DNA of 6,061 bases from Anaerolineales bacterium UBA832. GTDB taxonomy: Bacteria; Chloroflexota; Anaerolineae; Anaerolineales; UBA11657. The DNA lies in NCBI GenBank assembly GCA_002296125.1, contig DBHI01000096.1, forward strand, positions 33,435-39,495, written 5' to 3'. Positions 1 through 6,021 of this stretch are shown piece after piece (position 1 is the stretch's first letter; each line of letters begins with the position of its first letter). The notes beneath the pieces were generated by a model. That model was not told the DNA's origin. It was given only the letters and a program-made list of their open reading frames with translations, and did no database searches. The translations under genes and the position numbers were made by a program.

Positions 1-701
1 GCATACTGCTTGAAGTTAGACCTATTTAGATATTCAGATGCGGATTCATAGCGGTCTGCATTTGCGTCATCTGATGGTAGTGTCAAATTATGTTTTGATA
101 GGTATTCGTGCATTTGTGAGGTTTTTGATAACTCAAGGCAATTAAGAGATATATGAGTTGGGTCTAGTAATAATATCTCTTTAATAGTCTTTTCCCATGA
201 TTTATTTGACTGGTGTGGAATTCCATAGAGTAGGTCAATATTGATGTTATTTATACCATTAGACATGACGTCTGCAATGGATTTATCAATAATGGATTTT
301 GTGTGAAAGCGATTTAAAGCTTTAAGTTCTAAATCGCTAGTGGATTGGGCGCCTATGGAGACTCGATTTATGCCAAGCTGATACATCGATTTGAGAAGAT
401 TAATATTCAATATACCCGGATTGACTTCTATTGTTATTTCTGTATCCTTTGAAACGTTAAAGTTTTTTTGTATGCTTGTAAATATGCTAAAAAGTTGCTC
501 TGGACTGAGTATAGATGGTGTTCCACCGCCTATGTAGATGCTAGTTATCTCGTTTTGTTCTTTTGTTGAATAGTAGTTTGCTTCCAGCTGAAGAGCTGAA
601 ATATATTCAGGGATTACGCTATCCATTCCTGCGTAAGCATTATAGTCGCAGTATGAACAATGTACTCTACAAAAAGGAATGTGGATGTATATAGCAGTCA
701 T
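1..701 (-). CDS. hemW: HemW-like radical SAM heme chaperone (HemN family), 3' end outside the window
   Basis: About 233 N-terminal residues are visible; the family is usually near 380, so the gene runs off the left edge. Translation from the ATG at 701-699 opens with the radical SAM cluster motif CX3CX2C (Cys11, Cys15, Cys18, in context IPFCRVHCSYCDY). This is followed by GGGTPS (58-63), EVNPG (92-96), NRVSIGAQS (112-120), a LNRFH motif where the family usually has LGRxH (129-133), and DLLYGIP (156-162), in family order. Such proteins bind a 4Fe-4S cluster and S-adenosylmethionine. HemW members are thought to carry heme to apoproteins in the cytoplasm and were long misannotated as oxygen-independent coproporphyrinogen oxidase (HemN). 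The CX3CX2C-Asp form without the extra cysteine of true HemN, and the very short N-terminus, favour HemW. The start overlaps the stop of the upstream ABC exporter by one base, so the two are probably coupled. The HemW heme-binding HNxxY motif would lie outside the window and cannot be checked. Confidence 0.93.
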   Translation of the reverse strand, partial: MTAIYIHIPFCRVHCSYCDYNAYAGMDSVIPEYISALQLEANYYSTKEQNEITSIYIGGGTPSILSPEQLFSIFTSIQKNFNVSKDTEITIEVNPGILNINLLKSMYQLGINRVSIGAQSTSDLELKALNRFHTKSIIDKSIADVMSNGINNINIDLLYGIPHQSNKSWEKTIKEILLLDPTHISLNCLELSKTSQMHEYLSKHNLTLPSDDANADRYESASEYLNRSNFKQY

Positions 702-703
702 TA
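699..703 (-). promoter_or_regulatory. TAATG stop-start overlap coupling the ABC exporter to hemW
   Basis: On the minus strand the TAA stop of the exporter (703-701) shares its last A with the ATG of hemW (701-699). No good Shine-Dalgarno precedes this ATG; the nearest bases read CCTAAG. Re-initiation by ribosomes finishing the exporter is therefore the likely way hemW is translated. The overlap is seen directly; the coupling is inferred. Confidence 0.75.
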
Positions 704-2671
704 CTTAGGTTTTGATGACTGGTTACTCTGCAAATAGTTTGTAGTATTTATGTTGTGCCTATATTGGGTTTGATACAGTTCTTTATACAAACCATCTATT
801 TTTAGTAATTGTTTGTGTGTACCATGCTCCACTAGTTGTCCTTTGTTCAAGACTAAGATTTTATCAGCAGCTAGAATGGTGGATAATCTGTGAGCTATTA
901 CGAAACTTGTGCGGTTTTGGTATAGATTCATAAGTGCAGTCTGAATATAATCTTCTGATTTAGAATCTAATGATGATGTTGCTTCATCTAGTATTAGAAT
1001 AGATGGATCTTTGAGAATTACTCTTGCAATTGATACTCGTTGCTTTTCGCCACCTGACAGTTTGTGACCTCGCTCTCCAACTATTGTGTTTATCCCTTGT
1101 GGTAATTGCTGTATGAGTTCGGTTAGGTTGGATGCTTCACATGCATCTGATATTTCTTTGTTGCTGGCTTGTGGGTTAGCATATTTGAGGTTTTCTAATA
1201 AAGTACTATGAAACAAATATGTTTCTTGAGTTACCATTCCTATGAGTTTCGATAGTGTTTTTGTTTCTAATGTTTTAATATCTATGTTGTTGAATTTTAC
1301 AGATCCTTCTGTAGGGTCATATAGCCTTGCTAGTAAATAAGTTATTGTAGTTTTTCCGGATCCGCTAGGACCAACTATTGCTATTAGTTGACCGGCATGT
1401 ATTCTGAATTGGAGAGACTTTAGAGAGAATTGTTCATTTTGAATACCTGGTTGTTTGTTGCTTGTGGTATGGCTTTGGGTAGACGAATCTTGACTATGTT
1501 TATGGCGGGGGTGCTTGGATAGTGTTTGATGAGTTGCTGTGCCCAAGGTGGTGCTCAATGAATATGTGAAAGTGACATCATCAAAATGGATTGTACTAAC
1601 CGGCAAGTTAATTTCATTTGGATTATCATATTCGGTAATCTGATGCGGTAAATCTAATGCTTCAAATACTCTTTCAAAACTTACTAGCGATGTAGATAAA
1701 TCGACTTGGGCATTAGCTAGGGAGCTTAGTGGTCCGTAAAGTTCACGTAGGTAGGCAATAAACGCAATTATAGTACCTATTGAGAATGCACCTGTGAATA
1801 CTAAATGTCCTCCATACCAAAAAACTGCGGTGGAACCTAGTGTTCCTATTGTACTAAGGGTGAAGAAAAACCATCTACCTACCACTGCCGATCGTATTCC
1901 TATCGATGCTACAGCATCACTTTTTGATATAAATTTTTCTTGATGATATTGTTGTCTATTGAAGAGCTTCATTAGTAGCATGCCGCTTACATTTAATGTT
2001 TCATTCATTACTACATTCATCTTGGCATTAAGGTCAAAAGAATGACGAGTTAATGATCTTAGGGTTTGTGCTACCTTACGAGCTGGAAAAATCATTAACG
2101 GCACTATGGAAATACTAAGAAGTGTGAGTTGCCAGTTTAGGGAAATCATTATCGTTACCGCAAAAAGTATTTTGGTAATATTTGTAATTAAGGTTATCAG
2201 GGTTCCTGTTATAGCTCTTTGCGATCCGACTACATCGTTGTTGAGTCTCGCTATAATTTCTCCTGTTTTTGTGTTCGTGAAGAACCTTAGTGACATCTGT
2301 TGCATATGAATATATAGGGCTTGTCGTAAGTCTGCTATTATGCCTTCGCCAATTATTGCAGTGAGTCGTCTCTGGTTTATATTGATAAGACCGCTCGCCA
2401 GATGTATTCCTATGAGGGATATAGCTAATGTATTAAGTTCCATATAATTTTTTGATGGAATAGTTGTATCTATTAGTTGTTTGTATAGCATTGGGGGAAG
2501 TAAACTTAACAGGGTAGCAGATAGTATCGACAGTAATACTATGAATAGTTTTGTTGTGTAGGGTTGTGCGTATGACCATACACGTGACAAGAGTAACTTA
2601 TTGATATTGGGTTTTTTTGTGCTATCGACAGATAAGTATTGCCACCAACCACTGTAACCATTATGGAACAT
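701..2671 (-). CDS. ABC exporter half-transporter, fused permease and ATPase (ABCB/MsbA-like)
   Basis: The 656-residue protein has the domain order of a type IV ABC exporter. A cytoplasmic leader containing GWWQYL comes first (residues 8-13). A six-helix membrane domain follows from about residue 40 to 325, with the coupling-region motif TGEIIARLNNDV at 136-147. The ATPase domain starts near 358. It carries Walker A GPSGSGKTT (434-442), Q-loop Gln482, signature LSGGEKQ (538-544), Walker B ILILDE (558-563, catalytic Glu563), D-loop SSLD (566-569) and H-loop His594, all intact, so it should be an active ATPase. It would work in the inner membrane as a homodimer, or as a heterodimer if a partner exists elsewhere; no second half-transporter is visible. 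Substrate is unknown. Two oddities are a His/Ser/Thr-rich insert at about 371-415, and the absence of a Shine-Dalgarno before the ATG. No other in-frame start would keep the whole leader. hemW follows with a one-base overlap, so a link to heme or porphyrin handling is possible but unproven. Confidence 0.95.
   Translation of the reverse strand: MFHNGYSGWWQYLSVDSTKKPNINKLLLSRVWSYAQPYTTKLFIVLLSILSATLLSLLPPMLYKQLIDTTIPSKNYMELNTLAISLIGIHLASGLININQRRLTAIIGEGIIADLRQALYIHMQQMSLRFFTNTKTGEIIARLNNDVVGSQRAITGTLITLITNITKILFAVTIMISLNWQLTLLSISIVPLMIFPARKVAQTLRSLTRHSFDLNAKMNVVMNETLNVSGMLLMKLFNRQQYHQEKFISKSDAVASIGIRSAVVGRWFFFTLSTIGTLGSTAVFWYGGHLVFTGAFSIGTIIAFIAYLRELYGPLSSLANAQVDLSTSLVSFERVFEALDLPHQITEYDNPNEINLPVSTIHFDDVTFTYSLSTTLGTATHQTLSKHPRHKHSQDSSTQSHTTSNKQPGIQNEQFSLKSLQFRIHAGQLIAIVGPSGSGKTTITYLLARLYDPTEGSVKFNNIDIKTLETKTLSKLIGMVTQETYLFHSTLLENLKYANPQASNKEISDACEASNLTELIQQLPQGINTIVGERGHKLSGGEKQRVSIARVILKDPSILILDEATSSLDSKSEDYIQTALMNLYQNRTSFVIAHRLSTILAADKILVLNKGQLVEHGTHKQLLKIDGLYKELYQTQYRHNINTTNYLQSNQSSKPK
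1427..1561 (-). other. Low-complexity His/Ser/Thr/Gln-rich insert in the exporter's ATPase domain
   Basis: Residues about 371-415 of the exporter lie between the first ATPase strand (VTFTY, 366-370) and the strand leading to Walker A. Most ABC ATPases have only a short loop around the A-loop tyrosine here. This one has about 40 extra residues dominated by Ser, Thr, His, Gln and Lys, including a KHPRHKH cluster at 386-392, and probably unstructured. From memory, related Chloroflexota and actinobacterial exporters also carry an insertion at this point, but not one of this composition. Reading frame and downstream motifs are preserved, so it is not a frameshift. Confidence 0.7.
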
Positions 2672-2677
2672 TTTTGT

Positions 2678-2683
2678 TTTATA
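2678..2683 (-). promoter_or_regulatory. Candidate -10 box for a leaderless exporter transcript
   Basis: The minus strand reads TATAAA, then six bases, then the exporter's ATG. A transcript starting the usual distance from this box would begin at the A of the start codon. No Shine-Dalgarno lies upstream of that ATG, which fits a leaderless message. I see no convincing -35 hexamer 16-18 bases further upstream, and AT-rich DNA gives such boxes by chance. Confidence 0.35.
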
Positions 2684-2703
2684 CTATGCTGTTATGTTGT
2701 ATT

Positions 2704-2731
2704 ATTGTACACTGTCATATCTGTTATACAA
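2704..2731 (-). promoter_or_regulatory. Candidate sigma70-type promoter for the exporter-hemW operon
   Basis: On the minus strand TTGTAT (2731-2726) is followed after 16 bases by TACAAT (2709-2704), fair matches to TTGACA and TATAAT. Transcription would start near 2697 and leave a leader of about 26 nt without a Shine-Dalgarno. It overlaps the candidate promoter for trxB on the other strand almost completely. Confidence 0.4.
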
Positions 2732-2732
2732 A
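2705..2732 (+). promoter_or_regulatory. Candidate sigma70-type promoter for trxB and the SulP gene
   Basis: TTGTAC (2705-2710) is followed after 16 bases by TACAAA (2727-2732); an overlapping TATACA at 2725-2730 is an alternative -10 box with a shorter spacer. Either gives a leader of about 33-36 nt that contains the Shine-Dalgarno of trxB. It is the only stretch upstream of trxB where such boxes sit at a useful distance. Matches are imperfect. Confidence 0.4.
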
Positions 2733-2758
2733 ATGAGATGTTTTAGGTTTGAGATAGA

Positions 2759-2764
2759 GGGAGG
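2759..2764 (+). promoter_or_regulatory. Strong Shine-Dalgarno that fixes the trxB start
   Basis: GGGAGG ends seven bases before the ATG at 2772, close to ideal. An out-of-frame ATG at 2768 lies only three bases past the site and stops after four codons, so 2772 is the real start. Confidence 0.8.
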
Positions 2765-2771
2765 TTGATGT

Positions 2772-3701
2772 ATGTCACATAATAAAGTGGTGATACTGGG
2801 ATCTGGTCCTGCTGGACTTACAGCAGCTATCTATGCTGGGAGAGCTAATTTGAATCCTGTTGTTCTTGCAGGGCATGTACCTGGTGGACAGCTTACTATA
2901 ACGACAGATGTTGAAAATTTTCCTGGATATCCTAAGGGTGTACAAGGACCTGATATGATGGATGATTTGAGATTGCAGGCCGAAAGATTTGGTGCAGATA
3001 TTCGAAACTCACATGTTGTAGATGTTAGGTTTGGCGATCCGCATGTGATGGAACTAGAAGGGGGAGAAATTGTTGAGACTGCAGCTTTGGTAATTGCGAC
3101 TGGAGCATCTGCAAAATGGTTAGGATTAAAAAATGAAAAAAGTCTACTTGGTAGGGGTGTGTCTGCATGCGCTACATGTGATGGTTTCTTCTTTAAGGAT
3201 AGAGTTGTAGCAGTAGTTGGTGGTGGGGATACTGCTATGGAGGAAGCTTTGTTTTTGACGAAGTTTGCTAGTCGTGTGCTTTTGATCCATAGAAGAGAAG
3301 AATTTAGAGCTAGTCAAATTATGCAGGACAGAGTTCTTTCTAACGATAAGATAGAAGTTGTTTGGAATACTGTTGTTACTGATGTTCTCAGTTCTAACGG
3401 TGAGGCCGTCGAGGGAGTTTCGGTTAAGGATGTTTTAACAGATTATTCTAGGGAGATTCAAGTTGGTGGGTTGTTTATTGCAATAGGACATTCTCCAAAT
3501 ACAGACATATTTTTGGGCAAGATGGATATGGATAGCGAAGGATACATTAAGGTTGTTGGTCCTGGAACACAAACAACCGTACCAGGCGTATTTGTAAGTG
3601 GAGATGCTGCTGACAATGTATATAGACAGGCTATAACCGCAGCTGGTACTGGCTGTATGGCTGCTATAGATGCTGAAAGATGGTTAGCAGAAAACGAATG
3701 A
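2772..3701 (+). CDS. trxB: Thioredoxin reductase (thioredoxin-disulfide reductase)
   Basis: The 309-residue protein matches low-molecular-weight bacterial thioredoxin reductases in length (usually about 310-320) and in motif order. It begins with the FAD-binding GSGPAG (10-15) and the flavin-contacting GGQLTITTDVENFPGYP (38-54). The redox-active CATC pair is Cys133 and Cys136. The NADPH fold motif GGGDTAMEEA is at 150-159, HRREEFR (173-179) is the arginine-rich site selecting NADPH over NADH, and the second FAD motif VFVSGDAAD is at 273-281. The enzyme is a cytoplasmic FAD homodimer that passes electrons from NADPH to thioredoxin. No thioredoxin gene is in the window. It is the first gene of a plus-strand pair, with a strong Shine-Dalgarno and a promoter region shared with the divergent exporter. 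The next gene, a SulP permease with a rhodanese domain, follows after about 30 bp, so reduced thioredoxin may serve as sulfur acceptor or reductant for that protein; this link is inferred. Confidence 0.97.
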   Translation: MSHNKVVILGSGPAGLTAAIYAGRANLNPVVLAGHVPGGQLTITTDVENFPGYPKGVQGPDMMDDLRLQAERFGADIRNSHVVDVRFGDPHVMELEGGEIVETAALVIATGASAKWLGLKNEKSLLGRGVSACATCDGFFFKDRVVAVVGGGDTAMEEALFLTKFASRVLLIHRREEFRASQIMQDRVLSNDKIEVVWNTVVTDVLSSNGEAVEGVSVKDVLTDYSREIQVGGLFIAIGHSPNTDIFLGKMDMDSEGYIKVVGPGTQTTVPGVFVSGDAADNVYRQAITAAGTGCMAAIDAERWLAENE

Positions 3702-3716
3702 ATTGTAAAATTATTT

Positions 3717-3722
3717 GGGAAG
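3717..3722 (+). promoter_or_regulatory. Ribosome-binding site of the SulP gene, start codon ambiguous
   Basis: GGGAAG lies 10 bases before the ATG at 3733 and 4 bases before an in-frame TTG at 3727. The spacing is not decisive. ATG is preferred because TTG is the rarer start and adds only two residues. Confidence 0.5.
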
Positions 3723-3732
3723 TTGATTGCAG

Positions 3733-5907
3733 ATGAGAAGCGTTGCCAAAGAGCCGGGTAGAGTCGCGTTTGATTGGATTGTTGGCGGCATCAGGGATAT
3801 TCCTGTATTTTTTACTAAACCAATTAGAAATATTTATAGTAGTGAAAGCAGGTTTGTTAAGGCAGATTTAATCGCTGCGTTAAATGTTGCTATAGTGCTT
3901 GTGCCTCAGTCGATTGCCTATGCATTGATTGCTGGTTTACCGCCGCATGTGGGTATTTATGCTGCTGTGGGCTCTTCAATTGTGGCATCTTTATGGGGGA
4001 GTTCAAGGCATTTGCAAACCGGACCAACAAATGCTGTATCGTTATTAGTTTTTTATACATTGAGTGACATACGTGATGGTGGTTATGATGTAGTAATTGC
4101 AGCTGGTCTGCTAGCAGTATTAGTAGGTGTTATTCAGGTTGCTGTTGGTTTAGCTCACATGGGAGTACTCGTTAATTTTGTTTCAGACTCCGTGATTACT
4201 GGATTTACTGCTGGGGCAGCTATATTAATTGCAGTTAGTCAATTGCCTCATTTGTTGGGAGTTGAAACTTCCGGAATGATTAGTATATATAGTACTTTAA
4301 GTGATCTAGGATCTTTTGCTAATCTTATTCATGTTCCAAGCTTACTATTAGGAGTTGGAACGCTAGTGATTATGATATGTCTTTTGATTTATAGGCCAGG
4401 TGTTCCTGTTGCTTTTGTAGGTATGATTGTATCGGCATTAGCAGTTGTTCTTTTCCGCCTAGATGAAGCAGGGCTAGTTATTCTTGGAGAAATGACTGGT
4501 CATATTCCTAAACTAGTTAAATTACCATTGTTTGATTTAGATCTAATTGGTAGATTATCTACAGGAGCATTAGCTGTAGCTGCTATTGGTTTGGTAGAAG
4601 CTATTTCTATTTCAAGAGCTGTAAGCGCTGAGACTGGACAGCGAATTGATAGTAATCAAGAGTTCGTAGGCCAGGGTCTTTCTAATATAGTTAGTGGTCT
4701 ATTCAGTGGTTATGCATGTTCTGGTTCTTTTACTAGAACCGTGGTTAACAAGGTTAGTGGTGGGCAATCAAGTCTAGTTGGAGTTTATGTTTCAATTATG
4801 GTTCTGTTCGTGTTGCTTGTTTTTGGTTCATTTGCAGGATATCTACCCCGTACTGGACTTGCTTGTGTTTTGCTTATAACTGCTTGGAGGATGGTTAATA
4901 GAGTTGAAATTTGGAAAATTGTACGTTCTTCTAATGGCGATACTATTATTATGGTTGTTACATTTCTGTCTACACTATTGCTACCGCTCGAATTTGCGGT
5001 TTTGGCTGGTGTGATTGTTTCGTTTGCTCAGTACTTGGTTCAGTCTGCTACTCCTATGGTGTGGCCTGTTGTTCCTGACAATCAATTCAGGTACTTTGTG
5101 CCAGAGGAAACTAATAGCGTTTGTCCTCAGTTGGGTATGTTGGCTATTGAAGGCTCTTTGTATTTTGGCGCCGTTCATCATGTTGAGAATGCAATTAGAA
5201 TTAATTCTGAAAGGCATCCTGACCAATATTTACTTTTGCTTAGATTACACTTGGTGGATAAGTGTGATGTTAGTGGTATTCACATGCTGGAATCGGTTGT
5301 TAGGAGATACAGAGATAGGGGTGGTGATGTGTATATTGTAGGTGCCAGGCCACAAGTAGTTAAAATAATTGAAGATACTGATTTTATTCATTACCTTGGT
5401 AAAGATCATTTGCTGTCTAGGCATGAGGCTGTAAGCTATCTTTTTCATTATGTAATTAATCATAATATATGTGAGCAATATTGTAACGTTAGGGTTTTTG
5501 CTGAATGTCAGCCTATACCTAAGAATGCTGTAGATAGTAATGAAGCTCTAGAATTAGGCAAGAGACATGTTGTAGTTGAGTATTGCTCGCCTGATGAATT
5601 GAAAGATTTGCTAGAAGATAATGATATGGGTGAAGGTATTAGAGTGATTGACGTGCGAGAATTGGATGAATACAATCGAATACATTTGCCAGACGTGGAA
5701 TCTATACCACTTCAGAGGTTTTTAGTTGAGATGGAGATGTTTGATAAGGAAGGGAATTATTGTATTGTGTGTAGAACCGGGCGTAGAAGCGTTAGAATAG
5801 CTGAAGTTATGCGTAAAAAAGGTTTTAGTAGAGTTAAAGTGTTGTCTGGTGGATTGTTGAATTGGGAATCAAGTGGGTATCAGGTTGTATTTGAGCATAG
5901 TAGATAG
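3733..5907 (+). CDS. SulP-family anion permease with STAS and C-terminal rhodanese domains
   Basis: The protein has 724 residues from ATG 3733; positions here count from the alternative TTG at 3727 (726 aa). A SulP/SLC26 membrane domain spans about 45-440, with the family signature LVPQSIAYALIAGLPP at 58-73, GPTNAVS at 99-105 and many hydrophobic helices. A cytoplasmic STAS domain covers about 465-570, with its phosphate-loop equivalent CDVSGIHML at 513-521. A linker with three cysteines (582, 586, 594) leads to a rhodanese domain (about 613-722) with IDVRELDEY (641-649) and the active-site loop CRTGRRS (682-688, Cys682). SulP proteins carry sulfate, bicarbonate or other anions across the inner membrane; ordinary ones end after STAS at about 550-600 residues. 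Rhodanese domains move sulfane sulfur, for example from thiosulfate, through a cysteine persulfide. The fusion suggests that a sulfur oxyanion is imported and handled at the membrane. Specificity (sulfate, thiosulfate or bicarbonate) cannot be read from sequence. It lies about 30 bp behind trxB and is probably co-transcribed. No frameshift or missing motif is seen. Confidence 0.93.
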   Translation: MRSVAKEPGRVAFDWIVGGIRDIPVFFTKPIRNIYSSESRFVKADLIAALNVAIVLVPQSIAYALIAGLPPHVGIYAAVGSSIVASLWGSSRHLQTGPTNAVSLLVFYTLSDIRDGGYDVVIAAGLLAVLVGVIQVAVGLAHMGVLVNFVSDSVITGFTAGAAILIAVSQLPHLLGVETSGMISIYSTLSDLGSFANLIHVPSLLLGVGTLVIMICLLIYRPGVPVAFVGMIVSALAVVLFRLDEAGLVILGEMTGHIPKLVKLPLFDLDLIGRLSTGALAVAAIGLVEAISISRAVSAETGQRIDSNQEFVGQGLSNIVSGLFSGYACSGSFTRTVVNKVSGGQSSLVGVYVSIMVLFVLLVFGSFAGYLPRTGLACVLLITAWRMVNRVEIWKIVRSSNGDTIIMVVTFLSTLLLPLEFAVLAGVIVSFAQYLVQSATPMVWPVVPDNQFRYFVPEETNSVCPQLGMLAIEGSLYFGAVHHVENAIRINSERHPDQYLLLLRLHLVDKCDVSGIHMLESVVRRYRDRGGDVYIVGARPQVVKIIEDTDFIHYLGKDHLLSRHEAVSYLFHYVINHNICEQYCNVRVFAECQPIPKNAVDSNEALELGKRHVVVEYCSPDELKDLLEDNDMGEGIRVIDVRELDEYNRIHLPDVESIPLQRFLVEMEMFDKEGNYCIVCRTGRRSVRIAEVMRKKGFSRVKVLSGGLLNWESSGYQVVFEHSR

Positions 5908-5936
5908 TTTATGGAGTGAGAAGAATAGGAAGTGAC

Positions 5937-5957
5937 ATTTGCCCCGCGTATGCAAAT
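5937..5957. repeat. Small inverted repeat after the SulP gene
   Basis: ATTTGC (5937-5942) and GCAAAT (5952-5957) can form a 6-bp stem around a 9-base GC-rich loop. Its right arm shares two bases with the larger hairpin that follows, so the two structures would abut or compete slightly. No function is recognised. Confidence 0.5.
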
Positions 5958-5996
5958 ACAGCCATTTTTATAGTGTTTCCTATAAATACGCTGTAT
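5956..5996. repeat. Two-tier hairpin between the SulP gene and the next gene
   Basis: ATACAGC (5956-5962) is the exact reverse complement of GCTGTAT (5990-5996). Nested inside, TTTATAG (5967-5973) pairs exactly with CTATAAA (5980-5986) around the six-base loop TGTTTC. A small internal loop (CATT opposite TAC) separates the two 7-bp stems. No T-run follows on either strand, so it is not a textbook Rho-independent terminator. It could end or stabilise the trxB-SulP message, shape the leader of the next gene, or be a protein-binding palindrome. Confidence 0.65.
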
Positions 5997-6009
5997 AGAA
6001 ATTTGTGAA

Positions 6010-6014
6010 AAGGA
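6010..6014 (+). promoter_or_regulatory. Shine-Dalgarno before the gene at the right edge
   Basis: AAGGA lies seven bases before the GTG at 6022, a near-ideal distance, and is the main support for a gene starting there. Confidence 0.55.
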
Positions 6015-6021
6015 ATCTTTA

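Noticed and set aside
1..701. True oxygen-independent coproporphyrinogen III oxidase (HemN)
   Set aside because: HemN has a longer N-terminus and an extra cysteine in the cluster motif (CX3CX2CXC); here the motif starts at residue 11 and is followed by Asp-Tyr, the HemW pattern.
2106..2309. 67-codon plus-strand open frame inside the exporter gene
   Set aside because: It lies antisense to the conserved membrane domain, matches no family I know, and has no good ribosome site; it is a by-product of the real coding frame.
2768..2782. Four-codon frame starting at the ATG just before trxB
   Set aside because: It begins only three bases after the Shine-Dalgarno, too close for efficient use, and overlaps the true start at 2772; probably chance.
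4981..5478. Open frames of 77-108 codons overlapping the SulP STAS region (4981-5226 minus, 5015-5341 plus, 5245-5478 minus)
   Set aside because: All lie within a well-conserved SulP/STAS coding stretch in other frames and show no recognisable domains.
5932..5973. Thirteen-codon GTG frame that might be a leader peptide
   Set aside because: The AGGA is only two bases from the GTG, and there is no run of a regulatory amino acid such as those in attenuator peptides.
5956..5996. Rho-independent terminator after the SulP gene
   Set aside because: The hairpin is real on paper, but no T-run follows on either strand and the upper stem is all A/T except for its closing G-C pair; kept only as an inverted repeat.
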